NCBI RefSeq assembly: GCF_026914185.1
Contig: NC_070560.1
Coordinates: 1,524,001-1,588,000, forward strand
Length of the DNA: 64,000 nt
Reading direction: 5' to 3'
From: Puccinia triticina
Taxonomy: Eukaryota; Basidiomycota; Pucciniomycetes; Pucciniales; Pucciniaceae
Part shown: positions 44,888 to 55,898 of the stretch, piece by piece
Position numbering within the stretch: position 1 is the first letter of the stretch
Layout: each line of letters starts with the position of its first letter
Notes under the pieces: model-generated
Told to the model about the DNA's origin: nothing
Database searches by the model: none
Seen by the model: only the letters and a program-made list of their open reading frames with translations
Program-made: the position numbers and the translations under genes

Positions 44888-44957
44888 AGTTTGACCCCGC
44901 ACCTGCATTGGGTTGGATCAACCGGGGATTAACTTAACCCGGAGCTCTGTTTGGAGC

Positions 44958-45088
44958 TAGTGGGGTCTAAATGTAGACCCCACTAATCCTGGGACCAATC
45001 CCAAAATGAATATGCATCATGCTTTTCAGCATGAACTTTATGTGTTTAGGTGCCAAACACATAACATATAGGCACCTAAGCACATAAA
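44958..45088. repeat. Two short foldbacks
   Basis: 44958-44985 is TAGTGGGGTCTA and its exact inverse around AATG. 45037-45054 (TTTATGTGTTTAGGTGCC) and 45071-45088 are inverse copies with one mismatch. Both may belong to one decayed MITE. No gene was supported from 45089 to 45518. Confidence 0.65.
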
Positions 45089-45518
45089 CTCCGACAGCCT
45101 TGGACCCACTAATCCCCACCCATGCGGATGGCCAATAGTATTACCTTATTCCAATTCAAACTTAACCCAAGTCCCTTGCTGCTGCGGGCGCCTGGTCTTG
45201 CGAAGCAAGCCTCCAATAGCCCTTGGCAGGAGGGACTTCGGCGCTATCGCCCCTTTTTGGCATGCCAAGATTCTGAGTTTGGCTGGGTGGTTTCTTCAAA
45301 CCATCACAGTTCCTTGCACTCAGAGCCTAAAGGCCTAAAATATTGCTAGACACAAAGCCTTGCGTCTTGCCTATCATCCAATACAATCTGAGTTCTGTTG
45401 CACAACCTCTTCAAGTGCAAATAAATCATCCAAGTAACTCAAACCTTGGAGTTTACCAAAGTTGAGTGTCAGCCACTGAGACAATTATCCATGTGTCTAC
45501 AATGATAATTACAAGTCA

Positions 45519-46342
45519 CACTGCGGGAATCTTGCTGTCGCTGCGGGCCACAGCAACATCATAACGCTGCATATCAGAATGCAGTGTCAGCTGCAGCGAC
45601 ATCTGGCCGGCTGATTTGCCTTTGGACAGCCGGCCACCAATACATAACAACCTCTCAATGACTGGTCCTTGTGCCGGCCATTGAGAGGATTACACACTCC
45701 TCTCACTCCTCTCGGTGACCAGCTCATGGACCGGTCATTGGGAGGAGTCCACACTCCTCTTGATGCCAGCACACACCGGCGTCAAGAGGAGTACAGACAC
45801 CTCTTGATGGCCGGCACAACAACCGGTCACTGAGAGGAGTACACACTCCTCTCAATGGCTGTCCCAAGGCCCGGTCATCTGGAGGAGTACATACACACTT
45901 CCCTCAATGGACGGCACAGACCGGGCATTGAGGTGCATCTACTCCTCTCGACGCCGGCCTGTGTTGGCATTGAGAGGAGTATGGATTCCTCCTCCCAATG
46001 ACCGGTCCTTGTGCTGGTCATTGAGAGGAGTGTGGACTCCTCCTCCCAATGACCAGTTGTTATGCTGGTCATCAAGAGGAGTGTGGACAACTCTCAATGG
46101 CCGGCACAAGGACTCCTCCTGATGGCCGGTCCTTGGGCCAGCCATTGAGAGGAGTGCGTACTCCTCTTGGTGACCGGTCGTTGTGCTGGCCATCAAGAGG
46201 TGCGTTGTGTGTACATACCCCGGTGGCCGGCTGATGGACAGCCGGCCAAGTGTTGCTGCAATACTTGTTGCGCGGGGTTTGAATCCCCACTGAATTGTCA
46301 GATGTCGCTGCGGTCCGCAGCAATATCGAGATGCCTGCAGTG
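45519..46342. mobile_element. CACTA-like MITE carrying palindrome array 3
   Basis: It starts CACTGCGGGAATCTTGCTG and ends with the inverse of CACTGCAGGCATCTCGATA; the inverted similarity runs about 40 bp and includes GCTGCGG and CAGC blocks. TCA flanks both ends (45516-45518, 46343-46345), the 3-bp duplication expected of the CACTA superfamily. Subterminal GGCCGGCTG words are inverted as well. The middle (45640-46250) is an array of CTCTCAATGACCGG / CCGGTCATTGAGAG palindromes. There is no transposase, so it is non-autonomous. Confidence 0.75.
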
Positions 46343-46675
46343 TCATGTAACCCAATGGCTAAAGGCTACCTTAAGGTTGATCTTGATCTTGTGTAAGATC
46401 ATGTGTTCAACCCCTCCCGTTGTCTTATAATATCACTTTTGTTGCAATCATTGATTTATATGTACTAAACTATATGATTTCACACTTATTATGTATTTAC
46501 GTTGATTTAGAATAATAATGTACTAATGGAGTATATTTCTCTATGGATTTACCATACATAGAGAGATTACATAATTATTCATGTAATTCCTCCTCTGAAT
46601 TCCGTGGACCTCTTCACCCTCCTTGGAGTTAAGGATCCCTCTGGTGCCTTGACTCAAAGGAGAATCAGGTCCCTG

Positions 46676-46860
46676 TAATATAAAAGGGGGGGATCTTTCC
46701 CCCAAGATTATTACCATACAAACCCGTGCACCTTACTAGAATCATAGTGAGTGGGGTTTTACAATAATCAACTAACCTTTCTTCTTTTACAGCCTCAGTC
46801 CCTTTCGTGTATTTTCCTAGGTACAGGTGGGTGTTATAACACCTGTAACCTAGAAGATAA
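46676..46860 (+). promoter_or_regulatory. LTR-like promoter with a short intron-like unit
   Basis: AATATAAAAGGGGG (about 46677) is followed by GTGAGT at 46747, CTAAC and TTTTACAG ending at 46792, together a canonical 46-bp intron. A palindromic GGTGTTATAACACC-type word follows near 46826-46842. The layout resembles LTR promoters with an untranslated intron. No paired LTR was found. Confidence 0.35.
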
Positions 46861-47154
46861 GAAGCTCATTCCTTATAAGCTACGGCGCCTGGCTCAAGTT
46901 ATTGCCATGTCCCCTTACATTTGTAAGGGAGCTAGCCCCTCAGCTGTTCAGCGTCGAGGTGTGGTTTCTTCCCATTGGTCTTTAAGGTTATAGTGTGGCC
47001 CCTCTTTCCGCTGGCCGCTACTCAGCTGCTACAGCGCGCATAAAAACCCATCAACTCCGTGTCACCTAAGAGACCAGAGCTGACATTGAGTAAAAGAGAA
47101 GATCTGTGCTCAATGAATTCATACACAGGGTTTTTTTTTTTTTTGACTTACAGT

Positions 47155-47345
47155 CAGCTCTCTGAGCCCTTGATTGCCGGCACAGACCGGCCAATGAGAC
47201 CATACAACCCTCTGGATGACCGGTACAGACCGGTCATCAAGGGGATATGTACAACGCCCTGGATGACTGGTACAGACCGGTCATTGAAGGGATATGCACA
47301 ACCCTCAATGACCGGTCTGTGCCAGTCATTGAGGGGACTCAACCT
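47155..47345. repeat. Palindrome array 4 (GACCGGTACAGACCGGTC)
   Basis: Four units of about 60 bp, each centred on TGACCGG-TACAGA-CCGGTCA or a variant, flanked by CCCTC/GAGGG. The core matches arrays 2 and 3. Confidence 0.8.
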
Positions 47346-47565
47346 GACTGGCGGGTGCTCTTTGGAGACATCTGAGGTGGATTTGTTGTTGGGCATGTTG
47401 GGACAGTTTTTCCTAATGCTTGTTCGGGGGTTGCAGCCTTGGTTTCATCCATCTCTTCTCTACTCACCGGCGCATTGGTGAGCACAGTCCTCAAACTAGC
47501 TACACCTTAGGCAAGGTGGGGTAATTGAATGAGGGCCCGTGTTAGATTATGAATCTGGTAACTCA

Positions 47566-47636
47566 GGCTTCGTAGCTTAGTGGTAAAGCAGGCACCTAGA
47601 GCTAGCCCAACCCGGGTTCAAGTCCTGGTGGAGCCA
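47566..47636 (+). ncRNA. tRNA-like unit inside the TRIM LTR
   Basis: GGCTTCG pairs fully with TGGAGCC (two G-U pairs), then TA, D arm GCTT-AGTGGTA-AAGC, T arm CCGGG-TTCAAGT-CCTGG, discriminator A. The A box TAGCTTAGTGG and B box GGTTCAAGTCC match the polymerase III consensus. TTTT follows 5 bases after the unit. The anticodon arm keeps only three pairs (GGC/GCC), so it is a tRNA-derived promoter and not a working tRNA. A second copy starts at 47776 and was broken by gypsy-2 at 47843. Confidence 0.75.
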
Positions 47637-47650
47637 TTCCTTTTCTGACA

Positions 47651-47666
47651 GATTTACAGTCTTGAG
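47651..47666 (+). promoter_or_regulatory. Half-tRNA-Tyr primer-binding site of the TRIM
   Basis: GATTTACAGTCTTGAG starts directly after the LTR. Its complement CTCAAGACTGTAAATC is the anticodon arm of tRNA-Tyr. The first 12 bases are identical to the copia-2 site at 22822. Confidence 0.8.
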
Positions 47667-47786
47667 CTCAAAGAGCCAAGTGTACCTGCAGAGGAGAGAG
47701 CACACTAGCGGGTTTAGGAGAGCCTTAGAGCATCCAGATTCTGGGAGGATGTTATATTATGAATCTGGTAACTCAGGCTTCGTAGC

Positions 47787-47818
<32 letters not shown>

Positions 47819-47843
47819 AACCCGGGTTCAAGTCCTGGTGGAG

Positions 47844-49093
47844 TGTCAGCCGGGCTACCATTCTAGAATAGAGCCCCGCCTGCAGCTCCGGTAGCGCAGC
47901 CAAGAGCACCGTAAACCGGGTGCAGAGCAGACCGCAGCGCGGATCTCTGCGCAGCATAGATTTGTTTTAAATTGTTTTAAATATTACAAATAGCTTCCTA
48001 GAGAAGCTAGACACCAACGGGACCGCCGCGCGGTCCAGAATCTCTTCTGTACAATATATCCCAACTAGGTACAAGTAACAAAAACAAGGGAGCATGTATA
48101 AAAAGACCCACTCAGAAGACCCACGTAATACTCAGCAGACAGCCACTGGTTGCGCGAAAACTACGTGGGCTTGTTAGCGGCTAAATCACTCAGCCACGCG
48201 ATACAGAGTACTGTAGTACCTGGTCGCATGGAAACAACAGCCGCCAGTAGGCGGCTAAACAATCAAGCCACGCGACTCAGAGAACTACAGTACCTGGTCG
48301 CGTGGTAGCAATCTTCTTCCGAGCTCCGTCGCAGCAACAGTAGCGGAAAGACTCGGACACGAATCGCCGAAGAGCTCCGCATAGGAACCGACTCCTAGTG
48401 ATCCTCCACTCGAGAGCAGAGGATCTCTAGCGTGTCATTTCGAGTAGAACTCTTTAAACGAGTTCCGAGAAGAAAGAATCTTCCTTGTGACCGGTATCCA
48501 AGAGATACGGGTCTTGCGAGTAGCAAGACCAGTAAAGAGGCTGTGCCTTCCAAAAAAATGTATTGGAAGGCCATCCAGGAGAATAGCGAGCCGACGAGCC
48601 TCCCAGAAACAGCATAAAAGCCGGTGTTGGGAGGACTCTGGCTCCCCAGAATCGTCAATCACTTTAACCGCCCAGCAGCGCACTACTTCGCCGAACATAT
48701 TCGTTGATCAGTTCGCTCTCAGCTTGTGTTAGATTGTTTTTAGATTCATTGCTCGTCGCTGGACTCCTGCTCCAACAGTAAGTCCAGCTCATTTTCTCTT
48801 TATCATCTCGGGAGTAATCCCCATCAATTATATACTTGGGAACTTGTCGAACAACCCCCGCTTGTCGGACCCCAGACAACACAGGACATACTACCCCTGC
48901 TTGTCAGGCCCTGTAAGAACCGCCCCGGAGGGCACCTTAACCATTCCGCTGCTCTCGCGGCCCCTCCGTTACATCCCATCAGGGATATAAATCTTTATAA
49001 ACCATCATCTTACCGCATCTACAGACGCGCCCACTCGCCGCAGTCACTCGTGTAGCTAGAGGACTTCGTGTCTTGGCATCACCGAGCCTGACA
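47844..49093 (+). repeat. 5' LTR of gypsy-2
   Basis: 1250 bp. TATA-like boxes lie at 48097-48105 (TATAAAAAG) and about 48612 (CATAAAAG). A consensus splice donor A|GTAAGT lies at 48777/48778, conserved in the LTR relic at 38711. Confidence 0.94.
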
Positions 49094-49861
49094 ATTGGGG
49101 GTCTGGCCGGGAACTTATCCCAAAAAACCAGAAAAAATCCTACTATTTCGTCTATCTGACGATTAACCAAACCAAACCTACCTCTAAAATTCTTTTAGCT
49201 TACATCACCGTTAGATTGTGTCTAGAAAACTCTGCAGTTTGAGCACGGCGCGCTATATCGCACCATTAGATTGACCTTTTAGTCTAGTAAAGCTCAAAAA
49301 CCGCGCTCTTTCGCGCGCAACTTACCCCTGAACAATTCTGAAGCTACTAATCCTTCAGAATTATCTCCTATCATCTCTTTACTCGCTTTTGAACCTCCCT
49401 AACTTGCTTTTTGCGTTCTTATTTTTCCACATCAGTGGCTCATTTACAACAGAACGCCGAGCTGATTCAATATTACCTCCGCTATCTTAAACTCAGAAAC
49501 GAAGAGTTTATTAAAAACTACCAGCCGGACGACTTTGAAAAGTTAACCTGCGAAGAAAGAATCCAACTCGGCACGATCCTAGTTGAAAAGAGCAAGAAAA
49601 AAGATTTAGAGGCTCGAATCACTCTGAACTTTCTACTCAACGAACACCGGTTGAATAGAATTCAAAGAAAAAAGGAAAGAAGTAAATCGCTTTTTTTTTT
49701 GCGTACTTAAAAATTTACTTTGAAAAATTCTAACAAATTATTGATTCTTCCGCTTAGTGGCCGAACAAAACAAGGAAAAAACAAGCTCCTTTACTGCAAA
49801 AGAAGCCGAGAAGTTTGAGAATCCCGTATTAAGCGATTCTGAAGCGGACGAACTCGGTTAG
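48777..49861 (+). CDS. Spliced leader protein of gypsy-2
   Basis: Predicted exons: an LTR exon ending at 48777 (A), then 49436-49681, then 49758-49861. Intron 1 (48778-49435) has donor GTAAGT, branch CTAAC and a pyrimidine-rich acceptor CATCAG. Joining A to TG makes the start codon in a good context (CAACATGG). Intron 2 (49682-49757) has donor GTAAAT, branch CTAAC and acceptor GCTTAG. The product is about 116 residues: helical core NAELIQYYLRYLKLRNEEF and KKKDLEARITLNFL, and acidic tail LSDSEADELG. It resembles the gypsy-1 leader protein throughout. The coding exon has no ATG of its own at the right place, which supports the spliced start. Function is unknown; subgenomic expression from the LTR promoter is inferred. 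Confidence 0.6.
49094..49113 (+). promoter_or_regulatory. Putative primer region of gypsy-2
   Basis: ATTGGGGGTCTGGCCGGGAA follows the LTR, identical to the 20 bases after the unrelated-looking gypsy-1 LTR. The conservation implies function. I cannot name a tRNA ending in the complement, so self-priming or an unusual tRNA are both open. Confidence 0.5.
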
Positions 49862-49936
49862 TCCAAGTTTCTCTTGCAAATAATCCGTATAAAAACACTA
49901 AAACATAAATAAATAAATAAAAAAACATAAACTAAC

Positions 49937-52900
49937 ATGTCCACCCGATCGAGCAGACCCGATCTCGAAGGACCTCTGTCCACCCCCAAGAGGCATCCTA
50001 GACAAGCCACCGGCGGCGGAAGCCGAGGAAGTGGCGGAAGAGGAGGAAGCCGCGGAGGAGGAGGAAGCCGCGGAGGTAGCCGTCGAGCCTCCCAAGGAGA
50101 AGACTCCGAAGCTGAGCTCCCTGAAGTTCAAGAAGAAGAACCCAGCTCCGGTTCCGAGTACCTCGACGACCACCTCGACCAATCCGGCGAGGACTATCCT
50201 CAAGACGAAAGAACAGCTAATCAAGCTGGACAAGACCAAGGACTTAGTCCGCGACCACGTCCTGAACTGGCAGGAGTGTGTAGCTCTCCAAGCGAAAGGA
50301 GGAGCGACAGAAGAGCTGCGAACAGCTCTCCGCAGAGCTCAAGAGAGCCAGAAAATGGCGCAGAAGTTGATGGCTCAAAAACAGCTAGAGTCTTACGTCG
50401 AGGGTTGGAATCCTTGGACGGTGATGAAGCAACTCTACCCAGCCAGAAACACCGGGAAAAAGCGCAAAGCACCCCCAACTCAAGCAGCCAGAGACAACGT
50501 CATCCGATGGAAGCGTCTGATGAAGGTGGCGGACACACTAGACAAAGCTTACGATCACCTACAATAGACAGAGACTTTATTTTTTCTTTGTTTGAGAATG
50601 TATACAGTAATCTAGACAAATTACATTACAACTCAAATAATTACCATAAAACTACTGTCTCCAAAATTATTGATTGTTATAAAGCCACGAGTAACATGAT
50701 TGAGACCGGCGTAAAAAAATCTCTGGAATTGTCCCAAGAACCTTTTGTTAAGATCCCAGAACTGAGAGAAATAGTTCAGAAAACTGAGAGAGAACTCCGT
50801 GACATAGTTAAAACTGTTGCTGCAGTAAGAGACTCCAATCTCACAGCGCAGGACAAATTAACTGATCTTGACATCAGCCTGGCGGACTTCAAAAATGAAG
50901 TAATCACCATGATTAAATCTGAGATAATGGTAGCTCAGCGTGAGCGTGAGGAGCACCAATCTGCTCAGTTACGAATTCTAATTGACCTTGTCAGTAACCA
51001 GGATGACACAATCAAAGAAGTTGCCAAACAAATCACTCAGTCTGTTTCGGAACAAATTAGCACTTTGAAACTTGAGATTAAGTCCCTTAAACAGGCAGCC
51101 TCTGGGATTCAAACTCCGCCCCACATGACCAATAAGGCGGAATCCATTGTTCAAGAAGAATTACAATTTAATAACCCTTTCTTGAACACAAAAGAGAGAG
51201 TCTTTCAAAATAAAGAAAGATCAATGCCTCCCAAAAAAGAGGAACCTGTTGAACAAACCCCTCCTTACCAAAACCAAGCAAGACAGACCACATCATATTT
51301 GAGCAACTTTGATATTTTCGCAATGAACAAACTCTTGCCACCCATCAAAGAATGGCCCAAATTCACCGGCGAAGGAGAATATGATCACATATACTTTATG
51401 AATTACATAGATCATCTCCTTGAGTCCTACGAAGCGTCAGATGAAATAGTGACATCCAGATTACCCCGATTGTTTGAAGGCATGGCCTTAGATTGGTTTG
51501 TAGGAAAAAAGAAATCAGTTGGCAAAATCAGCTGGAAGGAATGGAAGAAACTGATCCACTTACAATACGGCACTGACGTCTGGGAAGATAAAATGCTTGC
51601 CGCATATGAAACCGATTTCTTTGACCCTATGAAACATGTGCCTTACAAATGGTGCTTGACACAAAAGAAGAGAATTGACTGCATATATGATCAACCTTCT
51701 CAAAAATTTGTCACCAAGAAAATATTGAAAAAGTGTCGGGGTGACTTAGAGCATGATGTAATGTGTCGCCTGCGGGATCCTGACGTAGACTTAGCAGAGT
51801 TAGCCTCAGTTATAGAATTGGTGATTGCTGCAAAAGGTTTAGATAAGAAGCCCAAATCTTATGAAGAAAGAAAGAGTGCTGTGTATAGAGATAATGCGCC
51901 CACCGGCACAAAACCTGCTGAAACTGCGCCAAAGAAGGCTAATATTCCTGAGTGTTATAATTGCGGGGAAAAGGGCCATAAGAGACCTGAGTGCCCCAAA
52001 CCCCGCAGAAGGATTAATAACATTGAGGTGTTTACAGATGACGAAGGCGACTCTGACACTGGATCCCAGTTTGATATAGTACATTTTGAAAATGACCGGG
52101 AGAGTGTCACCGGGGATTGTGGCTCCGAACCAATAGCCCGCTGCAACGTGATTCAAGCAGACTTGGGTGACCCCCTTCACATTACAGTAATCCAAGGTGA
52201 TTCAAACTTGCCACAAAAATGGAACCCTTCCGCTGGAGTCGGACATGTATCTGATGCCAAATTGATGACTAATAAGCCAGAAGAAGGTATGAGTTATACC
52301 CTAGGCAAAACAAGTTACACTACTGTTCTCTATGATGGTAAAGAAGTTAAAGCTCTCCTAGACATTGGAGCCTTCTGTTCATGTACCAGTACCAACTTGT
52401 TGAGCCGGTACTATCCAAGATGGCGGGAGAAATTACTCCCAACCCCGCGTGCCAAGTTTAGTAGTTGTAATGCTGCACTTAAGCCTATAGGAGTTGTAAA
52501 GATGCCACTAATTTTCCCGCACACCAAGGGTTCACTTAGACTACATATAGAATTTGTAGTGTTAGAAGATGCTGTGTGTGATTACCTAATCTTGGGGAAT
52601 GATGCATTCTGTCTTTACGGGATAGATGTTTTCCAAAGTAAAGACAGGTTCTACACTATAGGTGGAGATTGGAAAAGGAAGTTTGAGATATGTAACATCA
52701 ATTTTCAGAGCCCTGTAAAAGGAAACCAAGACGAGAAAGAGCTGAACCGTTTCCGTCAAGATTACATGTCTCAAGCTGCTGTCAGTGACACACTGAGCAA
52801 AGACCAACATCTAGATGTGTTAAAAATTTGCTTTGAACATGAAGAAGCTTTTTGCACAAAAGAGGAGCCCATAGGCAATATCTCCGGACATGACATTGAG

Positions 52901-55849
52901 ATAGAACTTACTTGCAAACCTCCTTATCCCCCCGCGCTAAGGAGAGCGGCGTATCCCTCGAGCTCTAAGTCCCGCGAAGCACTAGAAATTCACATTAAGG
53001 AACTTCTAGAACTTAAAGTATTGAGGAAAGTAGGCCATAATGAGCAAGTGGAAATAACTACACCAGTAATAATAGCATGGCATAATGAGAAGTCCCGCAT
53101 GGTAGGAGACTTTCGAGCGCTTAACAATTATACGAAAGCGGATAATTACCCTATCCCCCGTATAGACCACTCGTTACATAACTTGGCTAACGCGAAGTTT
53201 ATCACGACAATGGACGTGCTTAAAGGTTTCCACCAAATTCCTATTAAGGAAGAGAGTAGGCAATTTATGAGAATTATCTGCCACTTAGGTGTTTACGAAT
53301 ATTTGCGCATGCCTTTTGGTATTAAAAATGCGCCGTCCCACTTTCAGCGTATGATGGATACCATATTCGGATCTTTTATCCGACAAAGCTGGATGATGGT
53401 GTATATAGATGACATCATCATATATTCTACGGACTGGGAGGAACATCTTGAGAAAATAAGATTAGTACTCAAAACGGCAATAAAATCCGGTTTGAAAATG
53501 TCCATTAAGAAATGCAACTTTGGATTCAAAGAACTTAAAGCCTTAGGCCATATTGTCTCAGGTTTATCACTAGCTATAGATCAAAATAGAGTGGCGGCAG
53601 TACTACTCAAACCTATGCCACAGACTATTACGGAAATGCAGTCATTTCTTGGATTCTGTAGCTATTACCGTCAACACATCCCTAGGTTTGCAAACATAAC
53701 CAAAAGTTTGTATGAACTATGTAGCAAGGATGTATTTTTTGAGATGACCTACGGGAGAGTAGAAGACTATGAGCAGCTAAAGAGACTCATAACCACTGCC
53801 CCTGTCTTAGCTCAACCAGATTACGCTCTACCATTCATCCTGTACATAGATGCTTGTTTTGAGGGAATAGGCGCCGCGTTACACCAAGAATTCATTATAG
53901 ATGGAGTACCGGTAGAAAAACCAATCTTGTTCATATCAAGACAAGTCCGTAAAACAGAGATGAGATACGGCGCTAGTCAGATGGAATGTCTCTGCCTTGT
54001 TTGGGCATTAGAAAAATTACACTACTATCTGGAAGGTTGTAAAATCATAGTAGTCACCGACTGTACTGCTGTGAAAACTCTCATGAATATGAAAACACCT
54101 AACCGTCACATGCTCAGATGGCAAATCGCAATTCAGCAATATAGAGGCCACATGACTATAATTCATAGAGCGGGAGCTAAGCATACTAATGCCGACGGAC
54201 TAAGTAGATGGGCTCTACCCAATACTCCAGATAACCCAGCGTACGACCCAGAAGATGAGGATGTATTTCCAATCTTAGGCATTCATGTATGTGACATTGA
54301 TGATGTATTCTTCGAAGAGGTCAGAGTTAGTTACAGTGAAGATATGGAGCTAGTTAAATTAATCAATATATTGGACAATGAAAACAGCGCGCCAGAATTG
54401 ATTGCTAGTCTACCGGAGAAATGGCTGACTCCTTACAAAGCCGGACAATTCACACTCTTAGACGGCATAATTTATTTTCGCCATAGACATTCTAGCGTAA
54501 TTGTGCTAAGCAAAGAGAGTCACATAAAAAATATGTTACAAGAATGCCATGACAATGTTGGTTCCGGTCACTTCTCCGAAGAGCGTACCGTTGAAAGAGT
54601 CAAACAAACCGCCTGGTGGATTGACTGGAAAACCCAGGTTAAAGAATATGTTAAGTCATGTGAAATTTGCCAGAAGTCTAACAAGCAAACCGGCAAGAGA
54701 TTTGGATTATTACAAACCATTGCGGAACCAAAAACGCGGTGGGAAATAATCAACATGGATTTTGTAACTGGCCTACCCCCTGGAGGACCTTTCTCCTACA
54801 ACTCTGTTCTAGTAGTAGTAGACAGGTTCTCAAAAAGAGCCAGGTTTATCCCGCATCATAAAGATGATACAGCTATGGAAGTAGCCATATTATTTTGGAA
54901 TAGAATAATGGCTGACGTAGGTATCCCAAAAATTATTATAAGTGACAGGGACCCTAAATTTACATCAGAATTTTGGCGAAACTTGCATGATATGCTGGGT
55001 ACTAAACTAGCTTTTTCCACTGCATACCATCCGCAGACAGATGGCCTAGCAGAACGCATGATACAAACATTAGAAGACCTACTCAGAAGGTTCTGTGCGT
55101 TTGGATTAGAGTTTAAAAACAGTGACGGGTACACGCATGATTGGGTCAACCTGTTGCCAGCATTAGAGATGGCATATAATAGCAGCAAACATTCTACTAC
55201 AAAAGAAACGCCCTACATCTTAGAAAGAGGATGGATACCGCGGTTACCTAAGGATACTATTAATGATAAATTACCTGTAGCCCACCCAACCGCCGCGGAC
55301 TTCAAAAAGATGTTAGACGCAACAAATTCTCACGCAGCCAGATGTGTCCAAGAAGCAGCAGAGTATAGTAAAACTCGCTGGGACAAAAGTCACAAAGAAC
55401 CTGAATTCCAAATAGGAGATCCAGTGCTTCTGTCCACAGTGAACTTTAATAATCTGGGAGGTAGCAGAAAACTGAAACCCGCGTTTGTGGGACCTTTTGT
55501 CATTAAGAACCTACACGGTAAAAATGCAGTAGAAGTAATTTTGACAGAAGAATTCAGTAGGAAACACCCTGTGTTTCCCGTAAGCCTTATCAAGAAATAT
55601 GTTGCAAGAGCAAATGAAGTGGTCCCCAAACCGTTACCGGTACCCATAGAAGAACCTTCAAAGAAAGAACAACTTAAGGTACATAAGATCCTCAAAGATA
55701 AAAAGGAGAGGATTTCAGGAAAAGATACAAGGTTATACCTTGTAAGATACAGAAACCAATCTGCAGATAAAGATGAATGGCTGCCAGAAGACAACATCCC
55801 GGACGGTGCAATTCACCTACGTAGCTACAGAGCTTCTAAACGTAAATAA
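49937..55849 (+). CDS. gypsy-2 Gag-Pol polyprotein with C-terminal chromodomain
   Basis: 1970-residue single-frame polyprotein from ATG 49937. Approximate residues: Gly/Arg/Ser-rich N-terminus (1-210) overlapping a second conserved frame, coiled-coil segment (230-390), Gag core with [13 protein letters not shown] (about 510), CCHC knuckle [14 protein letters not shown] (672), protease [10 protein letters not shown] (806), reverse transcriptase YIDDIIIY (1155) and RNase [12 protein letters not shown] (1301). Integrase has a zinc finger (1543-1578), [11 protein letters not shown] (1606), SDRDPKF (1668) and the Glu of LAERMIQ (1703). The chromodomain ([16 protein letters not shown]) is at 1913-1961. 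It is closely related to gypsy-1 Pol but clearly a separate family by its LTRs. Frame intact; purine tract GTGGTGGGGAA precedes the 3' LTR. Confidence 0.95.
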   Translation: MSTRSSRPDLEGPLSTPKRHPRQATGGGSRGSGGRGGSRGGGGSRGGSRRASQGEDSEAELPEVQEEEPSSGSEYLDDHLDQSGEDYPQDERTANQAGQDQGLSPRPRPELAGVCSSPSERRSDRRAANSSPQSSREPENGAEVDGSKTARVLRRGLESLDGDEATLPSQKHREKAQSTPNSSSQRQRHPMEASDEGGGHTRQSLRSPTIDRDFIFSLFENVYSNLDKLHYNSNNYHKTTVSKIIDCYKATSNMIETGVKKSLELSQEPFVKIPELREIVQKTERELRDIVKTVAAVRDSNLTAQDKLTDLDISLADFKNEVITMIKSEIMVAQREREEHQSAQLRILIDLVSNQDDTIKEVAKQITQSVSEQISTLKLEIKSLKQAASGIQTPPHMTNKAESIVQEELQFNNPFLNTKERVFQNKERSMPPKKEEPVEQTPPYQNQARQTTSYLSNFDIFAMNKLLPPIKEWPKFTGEGEYDHIYFMNYIDHLLESYEASDEIVTSRLPRLFEGMALDWFVGKKKSVGKISWKEWKKLIHLQYGTDVWEDKMLAAYETDFFDPMKHVPYKWCLTQKKRIDCIYDQPSQKFVTKKILKKCRGDLEHDVMCRLRDPDVDLAELASVIELVIAAKGLDKKPKSYEERKSAVYRDNAPTGTKPAETAPKKANIPECYNCGEKGHKRPECPKPRRRINNIEVFTDDEGDSDTGSQFDIVHFENDRESVTGDCGSEPIARCNVIQADLGDPLHITVIQGDSNLPQKWNPSAGVGHVSDAKLMTNKPEEGMSYTLGKTSYTTVLYDGKEVKALLDIGAFCSCTSTNLLSRYYPRWREKLLPTPRAKFSSCNAALKPIGVVKMPLIFPHTKGSLRLHIEFVVLEDAVCDYLILGNDAFCLYGIDVFQSKDRFYTIGGDWKRKFEICNINFQSPVKGNQDEKELNRFRQDYMSQAAVSDTLSKDQHLDVLKICFEHEEAFCTKEEPIGNISGHDIEIELTCKPPYPPALRRAAYPSSSKSREALEIHIKELLELKVLRKVGHNEQVEITTPVIIAWHNEKSRMVGDFRALNNYTKADNYPIPRIDHSLHNLANAKFITTMDVLKGFHQIPIKEESRQFMRIICHLGVYEYLRMPFGIKNAPSHFQRMMDTIFGSFIRQSWMMVYIDDIIIYSTDWEEHLEKIRLVLKTAIKSGLKMSIKKCNFGFKELKALGHIVSGLSLAIDQNRVAAVLLKPMPQTITEMQSFLGFCSYYRQHIPRFANITKSLYELCSKDVFFEMTYGRVEDYEQLKRLITTAPVLAQPDYALPFILYIDACFEGIGAALHQEFIIDGVPVEKPILFISRQVRKTEMRYGASQMECLCLVWALEKLHYYLEGCKIIVVTDCTAVKTLMNMKTPNRHMLRWQIAIQQYRGHMTIIHRAGAKHTNADGLSRWALPNTPDNPAYDPEDEDVFPILGIHVCDIDDVFFEEVRVSYSEDMELVKLINILDNENSAPELIASLPEKWLTPYKAGQFTLLDGIIYFRHRHSSVIVLSKESHIKNMLQECHDNVGSGHFSEERTVERVKQTAWWIDWKTQVKEYVKSCEICQKSNKQTGKRFGLLQTIAEPKTRWEIINMDFVTGLPPGGPFSYNSVLVVVDRFSKRARFIPHHKDDTAMEVAILFWNRIMADVGIPKIIISDRDPKFTSEFWRNLHDMLGTKLAFSTAYHPQTDGLAERMIQTLEDLLRRFCAFGLEFKNSDGYTHDWVNLLPALEMAYNSSKHSTTKETPYILERGWIPRLPKDTINDKLPVAHPTAADFKKMLDATNSHAARCVQEAAEYSKTRWDKSHKEPEFQIGDPVLLSTVNFNNLGGSRKLKPAFVGPFVIKNLHGKNAVEVILTEEFSRKHPVFPVSLIKKYVARANEVVPKPLPVPIEEPSKKEQLKVHKILKDKKERISGKDTRLYLVRYRNQSADKDEWLPEDNIPDGAIHLRSYRASKRK
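49938..50567 (+). CDS. Overprinted frame in the gypsy-2 gag region
   Basis: The frame +1 to Gag-Pol is open from the Gag start to a TAG at 50565-50567. It carries an acidic Glu/Ala-rich stretch (from about 50031), a [13 protein letters not shown] linker, then a helix-rich domain with [27 protein letters not shown] and [15 protein letters not shown]. The last 110 residues match the gypsy-1 overprinted frame far better than the two Gag frames match each other, and both stop at the same homologous point. No ATG precedes the conserved domain, so +1 frameshifting soon after initiation, non-AUG initiation or splicing would be needed. Confidence 0.65.
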   Translation, partial: CPPDRADPISKDLCPPPRGILDKPPAAEAEEVAEEEEAAEEEEAAEVAVEPPKEKTPKLSSLKFKKKNPAPVPSTSTTTSTNPARTILKTKEQLIKLDKTKDLVRDHVLNWQECVALQAKGGATEELRTALRRAQESQKMAQKLMAQKQLESYVEGWNPWTVMKQLYPARNTGKKRKAPPTQAARDNVIRWKRLMKVADTLDKAYDHLQ

Positions 55850-55898
55850 TTTTAGAAAGTCAGCTAAGTTAAGAGTAACTTATCTTGGTGGTGGGGAA

